NCBI GenBank assembly: GCA_051005235.1
Contig: JBPCJO010000040.1
Span: 3,896-67,895 of the forward strand
Direction: 5' to 3'
Origin: JALQXV01 sp051005235
GTDB taxonomy: Bacteria; Patescibacteriota; Saccharimonadia; Saccharimonadales; 2-12-FULL-41-12
Length of the DNA stretch: 64,000 nt
In this document: positions 32,623 to 39,967 of the stretch, piece after piece
Position numbering within the stretch: position 1 is the first letter of the stretch
Layout: every line of letters begins with the position of its first letter
Program-made: the position numbers and the translations under genes
Notes under the pieces: model-generated
What the model was told of the DNA's origin: nothing
What the model saw: only the letters and a program-made list of their open reading frames with translations
Database searches by the model: none

Positions 32623-32944
32623 ACTCGCCCTCGCCTGATTCCATCCATTCATCAAGGTCGCGAGATAATTGCCGAACCGCTTCATCTTCGTGGTAAGCTC
32701 CTCGAAAAGTCGCCAAAATGTCGTCTCGTCGTTTTTGCTGGGTCCACAATGAAAACACGTCAGCCATGTCATCGCGTCTCCGCTCGCCAAAGTCTGCGCT
32801 GCGCTGAATTATATCGCTGCGGCCATGCCGTACGGCGTTCTCCATGGCAAGCAAGCCCATCTCGTCTAGCGCCAACGGGTTTTCCACCTGCATGTCTCTT
32901 TCCTCTTGCGGTGATAAGTGTGCCATACCGTTTTTAAATTCCAT
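32615..32944 (-). CDS. Small hypothetical protein
   Basis: A 109-residue protein starting MEFKNGMAHLSPQEERDM, soluble and highly charged, rich in Arg, Asp and Glu, with no motif recognised. The ATG at 32944 lies 6 bases after a TATAAT -10 (32951-32956), so this is preferred over an upstream in-frame start inside the preceding gene. It follows another small charged protein by 7 bases. The two may be functionally linked, although this one has its own promoter. Confidence 0.7.
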   Translation of the reverse strand: MEFKNGMAHLSPQEERDMQVENPLALDEMGLLAMENAVRHGRSDIIQRSADFGERRRDDMADVFSLWTQQKRRDDILATFRGAYHEDEAVRQLSRDLDEWMESGEGESK

Positions 32945-32951
32945 GCTCGTA

Positions 32952-33260
32952 TTATACTCCTTGCTCGGGTTTATTTTGAAGTAGCTCTGTGGCACTCGAG
33001 TCAAACATATGGTTAGACATATTTTCTAGAATCGACAACCGGTAGCGTGCCTGATAAATCGAATGGGATAGCATGGCACGATGGATTGCGCCCATCTCGC
33101 CACTAAGGTTAGCCGTTGCCTGCTTATACAAATACAGCTCCTTAGCAACTTTGTCGGTCTGTCGCGCGACTTCAAATGAGTTCAGCGGAATCTGAGCCGG
33201 ATAACCAGTTTCGGCTTGTTCTTTGTTGCTCAACAGAGCGTGGTCTTTTTCAAAATTCAT
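32952..33260 (-). CDS. Small hypothetical protein
   Basis: A 102-residue protein starting MNFEKDHALLSNKEQ. Soluble, largely helical by composition (VARQTDKVAKELYLYKQATANL), no recognised domain. A TATATAAT sequence lies within 3 bases of the ATG, which is close for a leaderless start; an in-frame TTG at 33278 is the alternative. It sits beside a 24-base inverted repeat and upstream of another small protein gene. Function unknown. Confidence 0.65.
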   Translation of the reverse strand: MNFEKDHALLSNKEQAETGYPAQIPLNSFEVARQTDKVAKELYLYKQATANLSGEMGAIHRAMLSHSIYQARYRLSILENMSNHMFDSSATELLQNKPEQGV

Positions 33261-33275
33261 AATTATATACCTATT

Positions 33276-33350
33276 CAAGTGGTTGCAAAACTCCCTTCAC
33301 CAGCGAAAGCTAGGCTAGATTATAGCTGAAGGAAGTTTTGCAACCACTTG
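33276..33350. repeat. 24-base inverted repeat
   Basis: Arms 33276-33299 and 33327-33350 match at 23 of 24 positions (CAAGTGGTTGCAAAACT ...), with a 27-base centre. It separates the small-protein genes from the candidate structured RNA. It is not T-rich. Confidence 0.7.
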
Positions 33351-33354
33351 TATT

Positions 33355-33775
33355 ATAAACTAAACGAGCCTCCAGAGGGGGTGGGCACCGCTGGAGACTC
33401 GATTTAGAGGATAGCCGAAGCTATCCCCACCACCCTTCAACCCACCCTTGCGAAGCGTCGTTACCGGCAACAATGGCCTCGGTACGCGCCTCCCGGCCTG
33501 GTTAACCCAGGGGCGAGAATACGTAAATATTCGCATTGAATAGGGTACGATCTTATCCTGTAAGCGAACTTATAGGTAAGACGGTAGTTAAAGGGATTAG
33601 TTTGTTTTAGAGCTCCTCATTTAACAAAAAGTTAATAAGGAAACGCTTTACTAGATGCGGAGGGTAACAACATCCAGTTACGCCGGAGACAAGCTCACTC
33701 TCTAAAACAATCTAACATTGGGGTATGGAAGGTACTAAAACTCAACAACCATTAAGATTAACTGAGCTTACAAAT
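33355..33775 (-). ncRNA. Candidate structured non-coding RNA, about 400 nt
   Basis: This 570-base gap upstream of dprA has no believable coding frame but is full of nested complementary arms. Examples are TTAGWTTGTTTTAGAG/its complement about 100 bases apart, CCTGG/CCAGG, GCGAATATT/AATATTCGC-like and GGTAACGACGC pairs. A strong minus-strand promoter (TTGACA-17-TAAAAT, 33780-33808) precedes it, and a long hairpin followed by TTTAGTTT ends it (about 33358-33404). Size and structure recall a housekeeping RNA such as RNase P RNA or tmRNA, but I cannot find the conserved core motifs of either, so identity is open. Confidence 0.5.
33357..33407 (-). terminator. Possible terminator of the candidate RNA
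   Basis: On the minus strand, CGAGTCTCCAG pairs with CTGGAGGCTCG (10 of 11), extended by CTAAA/TTTAG outside. The 3' side continues TTTAGTTTATAAT, moderately T-rich. Confidence 0.5.
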
Positions 33776-33779
33776 TGCT

Positions 33780-33808
33780 ATTTTAGCAAACTTATTCTCT
33801 CATGTCAA
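33780..33808 (-). promoter_or_regulatory. Promoter of the candidate structured RNA
   Basis: Minus-strand -35 TTGACA (33803-33808), 17-base spacer, -10 TAAAAT (33780-33785). Start of transcription expected near 33773. It is divergent from dprA. Confidence 0.65.
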
Positions 33809-33832
33809 TACTTATTCACTAATTTGTAATTT

Positions 33833-34702
33833 ATGCAAGAATCAAACATTATAACCATTAGCAATTCTGACCCCTTATTTCCAAGTGATTTTAATCGCGT
33901 TTTACCAAAAATCACAAAGGTATACGCAATTGGCAACACCGACCTGCTAGCACAGGGTCGCTGCTTAAGCATTGTAGGCTCCCGGCGGCCCACCAATTAC
34001 GGCCAAGAGACCACCGCAGAGTTTGCTCAAGCGGCCGCCAGGGCGGGTTTTACCATTGTAAGTGGATTAGCCTTTGGCATAGACAGTATCGCCCATCAAG
34101 CCGCACTTGATTGTGGTGGTAAAACAATCGCCATACTGCCTACCGGGCTTCAAAACATCTATCCCGTTAGCCATGCATATATAGCTAAACAAATCGTCGC
34201 AACGGGAGGGCTACTCTTGAGCGAGTATGCAAACGGCGCACCTCCAATGAAACATTATTTTATTAGAAGAAACCGCCTAATCGCCGCACTTTCCGATACT
34301 TTATTAGTCACCGAGGGAGGGAAGAATAGCGGCAGCAAACACACTGCCGACTTTGCGATCGACCTTGGTAAAGACATCTGCGTTATCCCGGGCCACATAA
34401 CTAGCCCTTTAAGCGTAGTGCCGAACAATTTACTTAAAGAGGGCGCCCATCCGATGATTACACCTAGTGATTTACTTACTATACTTGGAGTTCATGAAAA
34501 TTTAATGAAACGCAGGTATAGTGCCAAAAACAAGTACGAACAGCTCATTCTTAACCTATTGAGAACCGAAAATTTATCTGTCGAAGCCATGTTACAAGCA
34601 TCTCAACTGGAGGTTTCCACTTTTAACGTCCATCTGACGATGCTAGAGATTAAGGGTGTCATTGAGCAAACGGCGAGCAAAAGCTGGCGGCTTGCAAAAT
34701 GA
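33833..34702 (+). CDS. dprA: DNA-processing protein DprA
   Basis: A 289-residue protein that loads RecA on incoming single-stranded DNA during natural transformation. Rossmann-like core: SIVGSRRPTNYG (about 46), VSGLAFGIDSIAHQAAL (about 76), ILPTGLQNIYP, SEYANGAPPMKHYFIRRNR, VTEGGKNSGS. A winged-helix C-terminus (about 235-289) follows. The linker between the two (about residues 216-230, TILGVHENLMKRRYS) is encoded by a copy of palindromic repeat family A at 34477-34522, read in frame. It fits the competence and pilus systems common in this group. Confidence 0.94.
   Translation: MQESNIITISNSDPLFPSDFNRVLPKITKVYAIGNTDLLAQGRCLSIVGSRRPTNYGQETTAEFAQAAARAGFTIVSGLAFGIDSIAHQAALDCGGKTIAILPTGLQNIYPVSHAYIAKQIVATGGLLLSEYANGAPPMKHYFIRRNRLIAALSDTLLVTEGGKNSGSKHTADFAIDLGKDICVIPGHITSPLSVVPNNLLKEGAHPMITPSDLLTILGVHENLMKRRYSAKNKYEQLILNLLRTENLSVEAMLQASQLEVSTFNVHLTMLEIKGVIEQTASKSWRLAK
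34477..34522 (+). repeat. Repeat family A copy inside the dprA reading frame
   Basis: The 3' half, TTTAATGAAACGCAGGTATA with following GT, is identical to the intergenic copy at 37115-37167. The 5' half (TACTATACTTGGAGTTCAT) has several changes. It encodes the inter-domain linker of DprA. Confidence 0.8.
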
Positions 34703-34772
34703 AAATAAAGCGGTTAGTCTACCAAGTCGTACTAAGTAAAGATATATTAAGCGTTAACACTATGGATCTATT

Positions 34773-37064
34773 TTGTCGAAGAATCTTGTAATAGTAGAAA
34801 GCCCCGCCAAAGCCAAGACGATTGAAAAATATCTTGGCAAGGATTTTACGGTCAAAAGTAGCTTTGGCCATATTCGTGATTTGCCAAAAAAGGGAATCGC
34901 GATTGATAAAGAGAATAACTTCGAACCGACTTACGAAATTTCTGCCGATAAAAAGAAGGTCGTCAGCGAACTTAAGAAGGCTGCCAAGGCTGCCGACGAA
35001 GTCTGGCTGGCAAGTGATGAAGACCGCGAAGGGGAGGCGATTGCCTGGCATTTATGCCATGCGCTCGGCCTCAAACCCGAAAAAACCAAACGAATTGTGT
35101 TTCATGAGATTACTAAATCTGCAATTGAGGCAGCCGTAAAATCGCCCCGTACCGTCGATATTAACCTAGTTGATGCTCAGCAAGCCCGCCGCGTCCTTGA
35201 TCGCTTGGTAGGTTACGAACTGAGCCCCGTCCTCTGGAAAAAGGTCCAGAGCGGCTTAAGCGCCGGCCGTGTCCAGTCAGTCGCCGTCCGCCTGATTGTC
35301 GAACGGGAGCGCGAAATTAATGACTTTAGCTTAAACTCACAGTTTAAAGTCAGCGCTCACTTTATCGTTGACGGCCAAACACTCAAGGCTGATCTACCAA
35401 AGTCGCTACCCGACGAAGAAGCGGTCGAAGCCTTTTTAAACGGCATTATTGGCAGCAATTATACGGTAGAGTCACTGACTACCAAGCCCGGTACGCGCAG
35501 CCCCAGCCCACCCTTTATAACCAGTAGCTTGCAGCAAGAGGCCGCCTCTAAGCTTGGCTATAGCGTTAAGCAGACTATGACGCTAGCCCAGCGGCTGTAC
35601 GAGAACGGTTACATTACCTACATGCGTACCGACAGTGTCAATTTGTCGCAGTTTTCACTAGAAGCAGCTAAATCACAGATTATGAGCCAATACGGTGCAC
35701 AATATCATCAGTTACGAACCTATAAGACGAAGAGCGCCAGTGCTCAAGAGGCTCACGAGGCTATCCGACCGTCTGACTTTGGTAAAATGAGTCTTGGTAA
35801 CGACGAACAGCAAAAGAAGCTCTACGGGCTTATCTGGCGCCGTGCAATGGCTAGCCAGATGGCAAGCGCCAAGCTTGAGCGCAGCGAAATCACCATTGAT
35901 ATCAGCGGGCGTAAAGAAAAACTTGTCGCCAAAGGCGAGATCTTGTCGTTTGACGGCTACCTTAAAGTTTACGGCGGTGGTAAAGACGACACAATTCTTC
36001 CTAAAGTCACAGAAGGTGACGCGCTCCAGCTCGACTATATCCATGCCCTCGAGTCATTTGATAGGCCGCCAGCCCGATATTCTGAGGCATCATTAGTCCG
36101 TAAACTCGAAGAACTTGGCATTGGCCGCCCGAGCACCTACGCACCGACCATTTCAACGATTCAAACCCGTAATTACGTCGAGAAGCGCGACGCCGAAGGC
36201 ACCGAACGCAACTTGCGCAATGTACGCCTGCAAAACAATGCCATTACACACGAAATTACCACCGAAGTAACGGGGGTAGAACGCAACAAACTTATTCCCA
36301 CCCACCTGGCCGATATGGCCACCGACTTTTTAACCAAGCACTTCGCGCCGATCGTCGACTACGAATTTACCGCCCTCGCCGAAGCCGACTTCGACAAAAT
36401 CGCCGAAGGCAAGATCAAATGGCAAGCCAAAATCAGCGATTTTTACAAAGATTTTAAGCCGTTAATAGATAAATCGGCCGACGTTAGCCGGGTAGAGACG
36501 TCGCAAGCCCGTGCCCTCGGCACCGACCCCAAATCCGGCAAGCCGGTGGTCGCCCGATATGGCCGCTTTGGCCCAATGCTCCAAAAGGGCGAGACCGAAG
36601 ACACCGACAAGCCAGCCTTCGCACCGCTACCAGAGGGAACTACCCTTATGACTGTTACATTCGAGCAAGCTCTCGAGATGTTCAAACTCCCGCGCACCGT
36701 CGGCACCACCCCCGAAGGCGAAGAAATCAAAGCCAATATTGGCCGTTTTGGTCCCTATATCCAGGTAGGCAAGCTCTACGTATCGATTAAGCCGCTCGAT
36801 CCGCTAACGATATCCGAAGAAGAAGCCCGCGCGCTGTACGCCGAAAAGCTTGTCAAAGAAGCTGATAAATATATTCAACAGTTCAAAGGTGGCGTTAATA
36901 TCATCAATGGCCCATACGGCCCCTACATCACCGACGGCAAGAAGAACGCTCGTATCGCTAAAACAACTGATCCTGCCACCATTACCGAAGCCGATGCCAA
37001 AGAGATGCTCGACAAAGCTCCGGTCCGCAAAAAACGGGCTTTTAAACGCAAAACCAAGTCTTAG
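34773..37064 (+). CDS. topA: DNA topoisomerase I
   Basis: A 763-residue type IA topoisomerase that relaxes negative supercoils. TOPRIM domain (NLVIVESPAKAKTIEKYLG, 1-22; SDEDREGEAIAWHL, about 80-93); active-site Tyr in YITYMRTDSVN (about 290). The C-terminus has three repeats of the type RYGRFGPML / NIGRFGPYIQ / INGPYGPYITDG instead of zinc fingers, and a basic tail. TTG is the start, judged by homology (SKNLVIVESPAKA); TATGGA ends 6 bases before it. Preceded by dprA, a common bacterial arrangement. Confidence 0.96.
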   Translation: MSKNLVIVESPAKAKTIEKYLGKDFTVKSSFGHIRDLPKKGIAIDKENNFEPTYEISADKKKVVSELKKAAKAADEVWLASDEDREGEAIAWHLCHALGLKPEKTKRIVFHEITKSAIEAAVKSPRTVDINLVDAQQARRVLDRLVGYELSPVLWKKVQSGLSAGRVQSVAVRLIVEREREINDFSLNSQFKVSAHFIVDGQTLKADLPKSLPDEEAVEAFLNGIIGSNYTVESLTTKPGTRSPSPPFITSSLQQEAASKLGYSVKQTMTLAQRLYENGYITYMRTDSVNLSQFSLEAAKSQIMSQYGAQYHQLRTYKTKSASAQEAHEAIRPSDFGKMSLGNDEQQKKLYGLIWRRAMASQMASAKLERSEITIDISGRKEKLVAKGEILSFDGYLKVYGGGKDDTILPKVTEGDALQLDYIHALESFDRPPARYSEASLVRKLEELGIGRPSTYAPTISTIQTRNYVEKRDAEGTERNLRNVRLQNNAITHEITTEVTGVERNKLIPTHLADMATDFLTKHFAPIVDYEFTALAEADFDKIAEGKIKWQAKISDFYKDFKPLIDKSADVSRVETSQARALGTDPKSGKPVVARYGRFGPMLQKGETEDTDKPAFAPLPEGTTLMTVTFEQALEMFKLPRTVGTTPEGEEIKANIGRFGPYIQVGKLYVSIKPLDPLTISEEEARALYAEKLVKEADKYIQQFKGGVNIINGPYGPYITDGKKNARIAKTTDPATITEADAKEMLDKAPVRKKRAFKRKTKS

Positions 37065-37114
37065 AAGCATTAAGCGCATACTGGTCTTAAAGCAACATCA
37101 ACGACGCTGTATCG

Positions 37115-37167
37115 CACTACTATACCTGCGTTTCATTAAATTTTAATGAAACGCAGGTATAGTAGTG
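37115..37167. repeat. Repeat family A palindrome, copy 4 (most perfect)
   Basis: Two perfect 26-base arms (starting CACTACTATACCTGCGTTTC) around a single central base, 53 bases in all. It follows topA and may double as a transcription barrier, but lacks a T-run. In the 411-base gap between topA and the next large gene there are also a possible tiny ORF (37217-37336) and a promoter at 37384. Confidence 0.8.
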
Positions 37168-37216
37168 ATTACTCTTTGTAGTAAACTGCTTCACCCCTGT
37201 TAATGTATTCTCTAGC

Positions 37217-37336
37217 ATGAACTTTATTATTCCGGTGTACTTGTTTTATAATTATGCTAATGCATATATTGGATTTGTATTTTATTTCGTGGTACTATTA
37301 GTTCACAAATGTATGATATTCTGTTGTCATAGCTGA
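37217..37336 (+). CDS. Possible 39-residue hydrophobic peptide
   Basis: ATG to TGA, 39 residues, almost entirely hydrophobic and aromatic (MNFIIPVYLFYNYANAY, then IGFVFYFVVLLV), ending with Cys/His-rich HKCMIFCCHS. One membrane span is predicted. TATTCT ends 5 bases before the ATG, near the leaderless spacing of neighbours. It could be a small membrane or toxin-like peptide, or chance in AT-rich sequence. Confidence 0.25.
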   Translation: MNFIIPVYLFYNYANAYIGFVFYFVVLLVHKCMIFCCHS

Positions 37337-37383
37337 TATTTGGAGGGTGAACCAGCAAACACAAACTTAAAAACAACACATAG

Positions 37384-37412
37384 TTGACTTTAAAAAACTA
37401 AAGTGATATAAT
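37384..37412 (+). promoter_or_regulatory. Promoter of the sigma-4/winged-helix gene
   Basis: -35 TTGACT (37384-37389), 17-base spacer, extended -10 TGATATAAT (hexamer 37407-37412). The leader is about 55-60 bases with two direct repeats of ACACTTAAG, 30 bases apart, and AGGAG 10 bases before the ATG. Confidence 0.8.
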
Positions 37413-37475
37413 TACACTTAAGGTTACACCACTTATATTACTGACACTTAAGATTAACAGGAGCGTGACAACAAG

Positions 37476-38501
37476 ATGACCCAGAATCACATCGAAGAAC
37501 TCGTAAACAACATTCTTGCCACGATCGAACGCGAGCGAGAGCGAGAGATCGTTTCACGCCGTTACGGCTTATTTGACCGCAAGGAAACACTCGAGCAAAT
37601 CGGTGAATTACTGGGCATCACCAGAGAGCGCGTCCGACAACTTGAAAAGTCTGTCATGTCACGACTGCGCGCCAACGCCGAGGCAGGGGACTTACCGGGA
37701 CTGACCGAGTTTGAACAGCAGTTAATCGCTAAATTAAAAGAAGTTGGCAACATCGCCCGCGTTTTAAACCTAAACAAAGAACTAACGGGGGAGAACGGCA
37801 CTAAAATTGAGCAGTCACGCCTGGCTTTTATCGCTGAACTTTCACCACAGTTAGTTGTTGTGTCAGATAATGACCACTACTTCCAAGCAGTTGCCATCAC
37901 CGACATCCACGACGAAAAGAAAATCCAGAAGCACGTTACTGGCATTATTGAGGCGATCAAAAAAATCGGGGAACCGACAACAATCCACGAAGTAAGCAAA
38001 AAGATCAGCCACGACGACCCAGACCACGTCCACGCCCTATCGACTACTTCAAAGCACCTCGCCACCCTTAACGGCAAGTGGGGACTTATCAAGTGGCCAA
38101 CCGTTAACCCAAAGAATATCCGCGACAAAATCTACGTTATTTTACAGCAGCACGGCAAACACATGCACTTTAACGAAATTGCTGACGCCATCAAAGATTC
38201 TGACTTTAAGCGCAAAGACGTTACCACCCAAGCAATTCACAACGAACTTATCAAAGACAAGCGCTTCGTCCTCATCGGCCGCGGCATCTACGCCCTCAAA
38301 GAATGGGGTTACGCTAAAGGAACCGTCGCCGACATTATCACCGACGTCTTGGCTGAAGCCAACCAACCACTACACCGCGACGAAATCGTCAAACGCGTCC
38401 TCAAGAGCCGCTACGTCAAAGAGACAACCATCCTTTTGAACCTTCAAGGTAAAGAGCAGTTCAAGCGCGTCGCTAAAGCCACCTACTCACTGGCTAAATA
38501 A
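37476..38501 (+). CDS. Sigma-70 region 4-like / HARE-HTH DNA-binding protein
   Basis: A 341-residue protein. Residues about 15-65 match sigma region 4 (ERERREIVSRRYGL-like, LEQIGELLGITRERVRQLEKS), the helix-turn-helix that reads -35 elements. The remainder holds two winged-helix modules of the HARE-HTH/RpoE-delta type (about 205-270: MHFNEIADAIKDSDFKRK; about 280-341: PLHRDEIVKRVLKSRYVKETT). There is no sigma region 2, so it cannot melt DNA alone. It may act as an RNA polymerase accessory or transcription regulator. Strong promoter and C-ending codons suggest high expression. Confidence 0.82.
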   Translation: MTQNHIEELVNNILATIEREREREIVSRRYGLFDRKETLEQIGELLGITRERVRQLEKSVMSRLRANAEAGDLPGLTEFEQQLIAKLKEVGNIARVLNLNKELTGENGTKIEQSRLAFIAELSPQLVVVSDNDHYFQAVAITDIHDEKKIQKHVTGIIEAIKKIGEPTTIHEVSKKISHDDPDHVHALSTTSKHLATLNGKWGLIKWPTVNPKNIRDKIYVILQQHGKHMHFNEIADAIKDSDFKRKDVTTQAIHNELIKDKRFVLIGRGIYALKEWGYAKGTVADIITDVLAEANQPLHRDEIVKRVLKSRYVKETTILLNLQGKEQFKRVAKATYSLAK

Positions 38502-38523
38502 CTGCTGGTTTGGCAATTAGAGG

Positions 38524-38553
38524 TTGACGCTATAGTATAACTTTTGTTATACT
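38524..38553 (+). promoter_or_regulatory. Promoter and operator of the MazEF-type pair
   Basis: -35 TTGACG (38524-38529), 18-base spacer, -10 TATACT (38548-38553), 6 bases to the ATG. An inverted repeat AGTATAAC-TTTT-GTTATACT (38534-38553) covers spacer and -10, a likely site for autorepression. Confidence 0.75.
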
Positions 38554-38559
38554 TAAAAT

Positions 38560-38796
38560 ATGAAAACAGCTGTGTCGATACCGGATAAAATCTTTGAAAC
38601 CGCCGAATCCATGGCCAGTGAACTAGGCACCTCGCGCAGTCAGTTGTACGCGCTCGCGCTGGCTAACTTTATTCAAGAACATCGTAACGACAATATTACC
38701 GCCGCACTCAATAAAATTTACGGATCATCAGACTCAAGCGTCGAAGTAGGAATAAAAACACTTCAGGCGCGGTCTATACCTAGAGAAAAGTGGTGA
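38560..38796 (+). CDS. Antitoxin, ribbon-helix-helix type
   Basis: A 78-residue protein: MKTAVSIPDKIFETAESMASELGTSR is a ribbon-helix-helix DNA-binding domain like those of MazE/ParD relatives. The C-terminal tail (about 45-78) should bind the toxin. It overlaps the toxin gene by a few bases. The -10 ends 6 bases before the ATG, so the message is leaderless. Confidence 0.85.
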   Translation: MKTAVSIPDKIFETAESMASELGTSRSQLYALALANFIQEHRNDNITAALNKIYGSSDSSVEVGIKTLQARSIPREKW

Positions 38797-39131
38797 AGCG
38801 TGGTCAAATATGGTGGGCCGAACTGTCGGAGCCAGTTGCATCTGAGCCAGGCTATCGTCGGCCCGTACTAATCATTCAGTCAGATGATTTTAATATGAGT
38901 CGCATAAATACGGTGGTCGTAGCAGTAATTACCTCTAACCTACGCCTAGCAGCCGCTCCGGGTAATGTACGTTTGTCGGCAGCTAAAACCGGGCTGAAAA
39001 AGGAGTCCGCTGTGAACGTTTCGCAAATAATTACGCTCGATAAGCAGTTTTTGACATCACAACTGGGCCTTATAGGCCGTCAGTCGATGCAACAGGTTGA
39101 TGAGGGCATTAAGCTCGTGCTAGGTATATAA
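38790..39131 (+). CDS. MazF/PemK-type endoribonuclease toxin
   Basis: A 113-residue PemK/MazF fold: KRGQIWWAELSEPVASEPGYRRPVLIIQSD (strands 1-3 with the conserved Gly-Arg-Pro region), VVVAVITSN, and a C-terminal helix. Family toxins cut mRNA or other RNA at short motifs; the target cannot be read from sequence. Two consecutive GTG codons are possible starts; both overlap the antitoxin stop. Confidence 0.9.
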   Translation: MVKRGQIWWAELSEPVASEPGYRRPVLIIQSDDFNMSRINTVVVAVITSNLRLAAAPGNVRLSAAKTGLKKESAVNVSQIITLDKQFLTSQLGLIGRQSMQQVDEGIKLVLGI

Positions 39132-39967
39132 ACTGATCTCAAAACTTTAATCAGCCCAATACATACCTTTATTAGTACTATACCTCGACTTCATAATATT
39201 TTAATAAAACGCAGATATAGTACCGATAAAGGTATGGTTAGTTTGCGGCAGTTTGTGTAATTTGTACCAATGTCTACATAACGGTTCAAACTCCATAGTG
39301 TCTCCCGTGCATACAACAAAACGTACAAACATGAACATTTTACGAACAAAGTACATGTAAACGAATATACGACAATCGGTGCAGGTTATTACATTTATGC
39401 GTTAAGATTCTAAAAACGTCAGCAGGGCACGACAGTAGAAGATAATTGTAAGCCAAAATGTAATTGGGAATTATAAAAAACGAAAGTTAGCCAAGGCAGG
39501 AAAGTGTGTATTTGTGTTAATGTCGCAAATAGATCTAACGTCGCACAATGTATATTTTGCGACATGGATATTGCTATTATAGATGAGTATTGATGTCTCT
39601 ACTGCAGGGGACTATCTTCGGTCCAAGGCGTATATTATCTGTAATTCGCATCATTAACTCTTTTGGCGCGCGTATACCTACATTACTGTTAAACGCCTGT
39701 TTTGTAAGTCTGTCGCTGACATGTAGTATTTATTAAAACGCCTAGAGTTATCCACAATCAATATTTGCATTTTCACGACTTTTCACGCACAATATATTTT
39801 TTTGCATGACTCCCCTGTTTTACGACTTGCCTGCTATTTATTTGACATTATGCCCTTTTGCTATAACAATATGTTTTTTTGAAGAGCACGTGATTAGTCA
39901 AAAAACTAAACAAAATACGAACAACAAGGGGAGAACAGTGGTAGGGGTTGCTGGTCTTGCCGGACTC
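39132..39967. other. 836-base gene-free region after the toxin pair
   Basis: No convincing gene. It holds a family A palindrome (39176-39222) whose arms are extended by ATACCTTTAT/ATAAAGGTAT. An inverted repeat ATGTCGCAAA/TTTGCGACAT lies at 39530-39565, and one perfect DnaA box TTATCCACA at 39748-39756 in AT-rich sequence. A plus-strand frame from 39806 is antisense to ftsQ and is not credible. It could be a regulatory or chromosome-architecture region; there is too little here to call an origin. Confidence 0.5.
39176..39222. repeat. Repeat family A palindrome, copy 5
   Basis: TACTATACCTCGACTTCATA ... ending GCAGATATAGTA; imperfect arms around TATTTTAA. Located 44 bases after the MazF-type gene. 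Confidence 0.65.

Noticed and set aside
33370..33400. GGGTGGGCACCGC resembles the T-box motif GGGTGGNACCGC
   Set aside because: One extra base disrupts the bulge, it lies at the edge of a hairpin with no adjacent synthetase or amino-acid gene downstream, and no specifier stem is visible.
33600..33625. GTTTTAGAGCTCC resembles the start of a type II CRISPR repeat
   Set aside because: Occurs once, as one arm of a local inverted repeat; no spacers and no cas genes in the window.
33355..33775. Assignment as RNase P RNA or tmRNA
   Set aside because: No GAGGAAAGTC/ACAGAA core, no tag-peptide end with Ala-Ala-stop and no tRNA-like GGTTCGA arm found on either strand.
39132..39967. Replication origin
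   Set aside because: Only one perfect DnaA box, no box cluster, no AT-rich 13-mers in array, and no dnaA/dnaN genes nearby.
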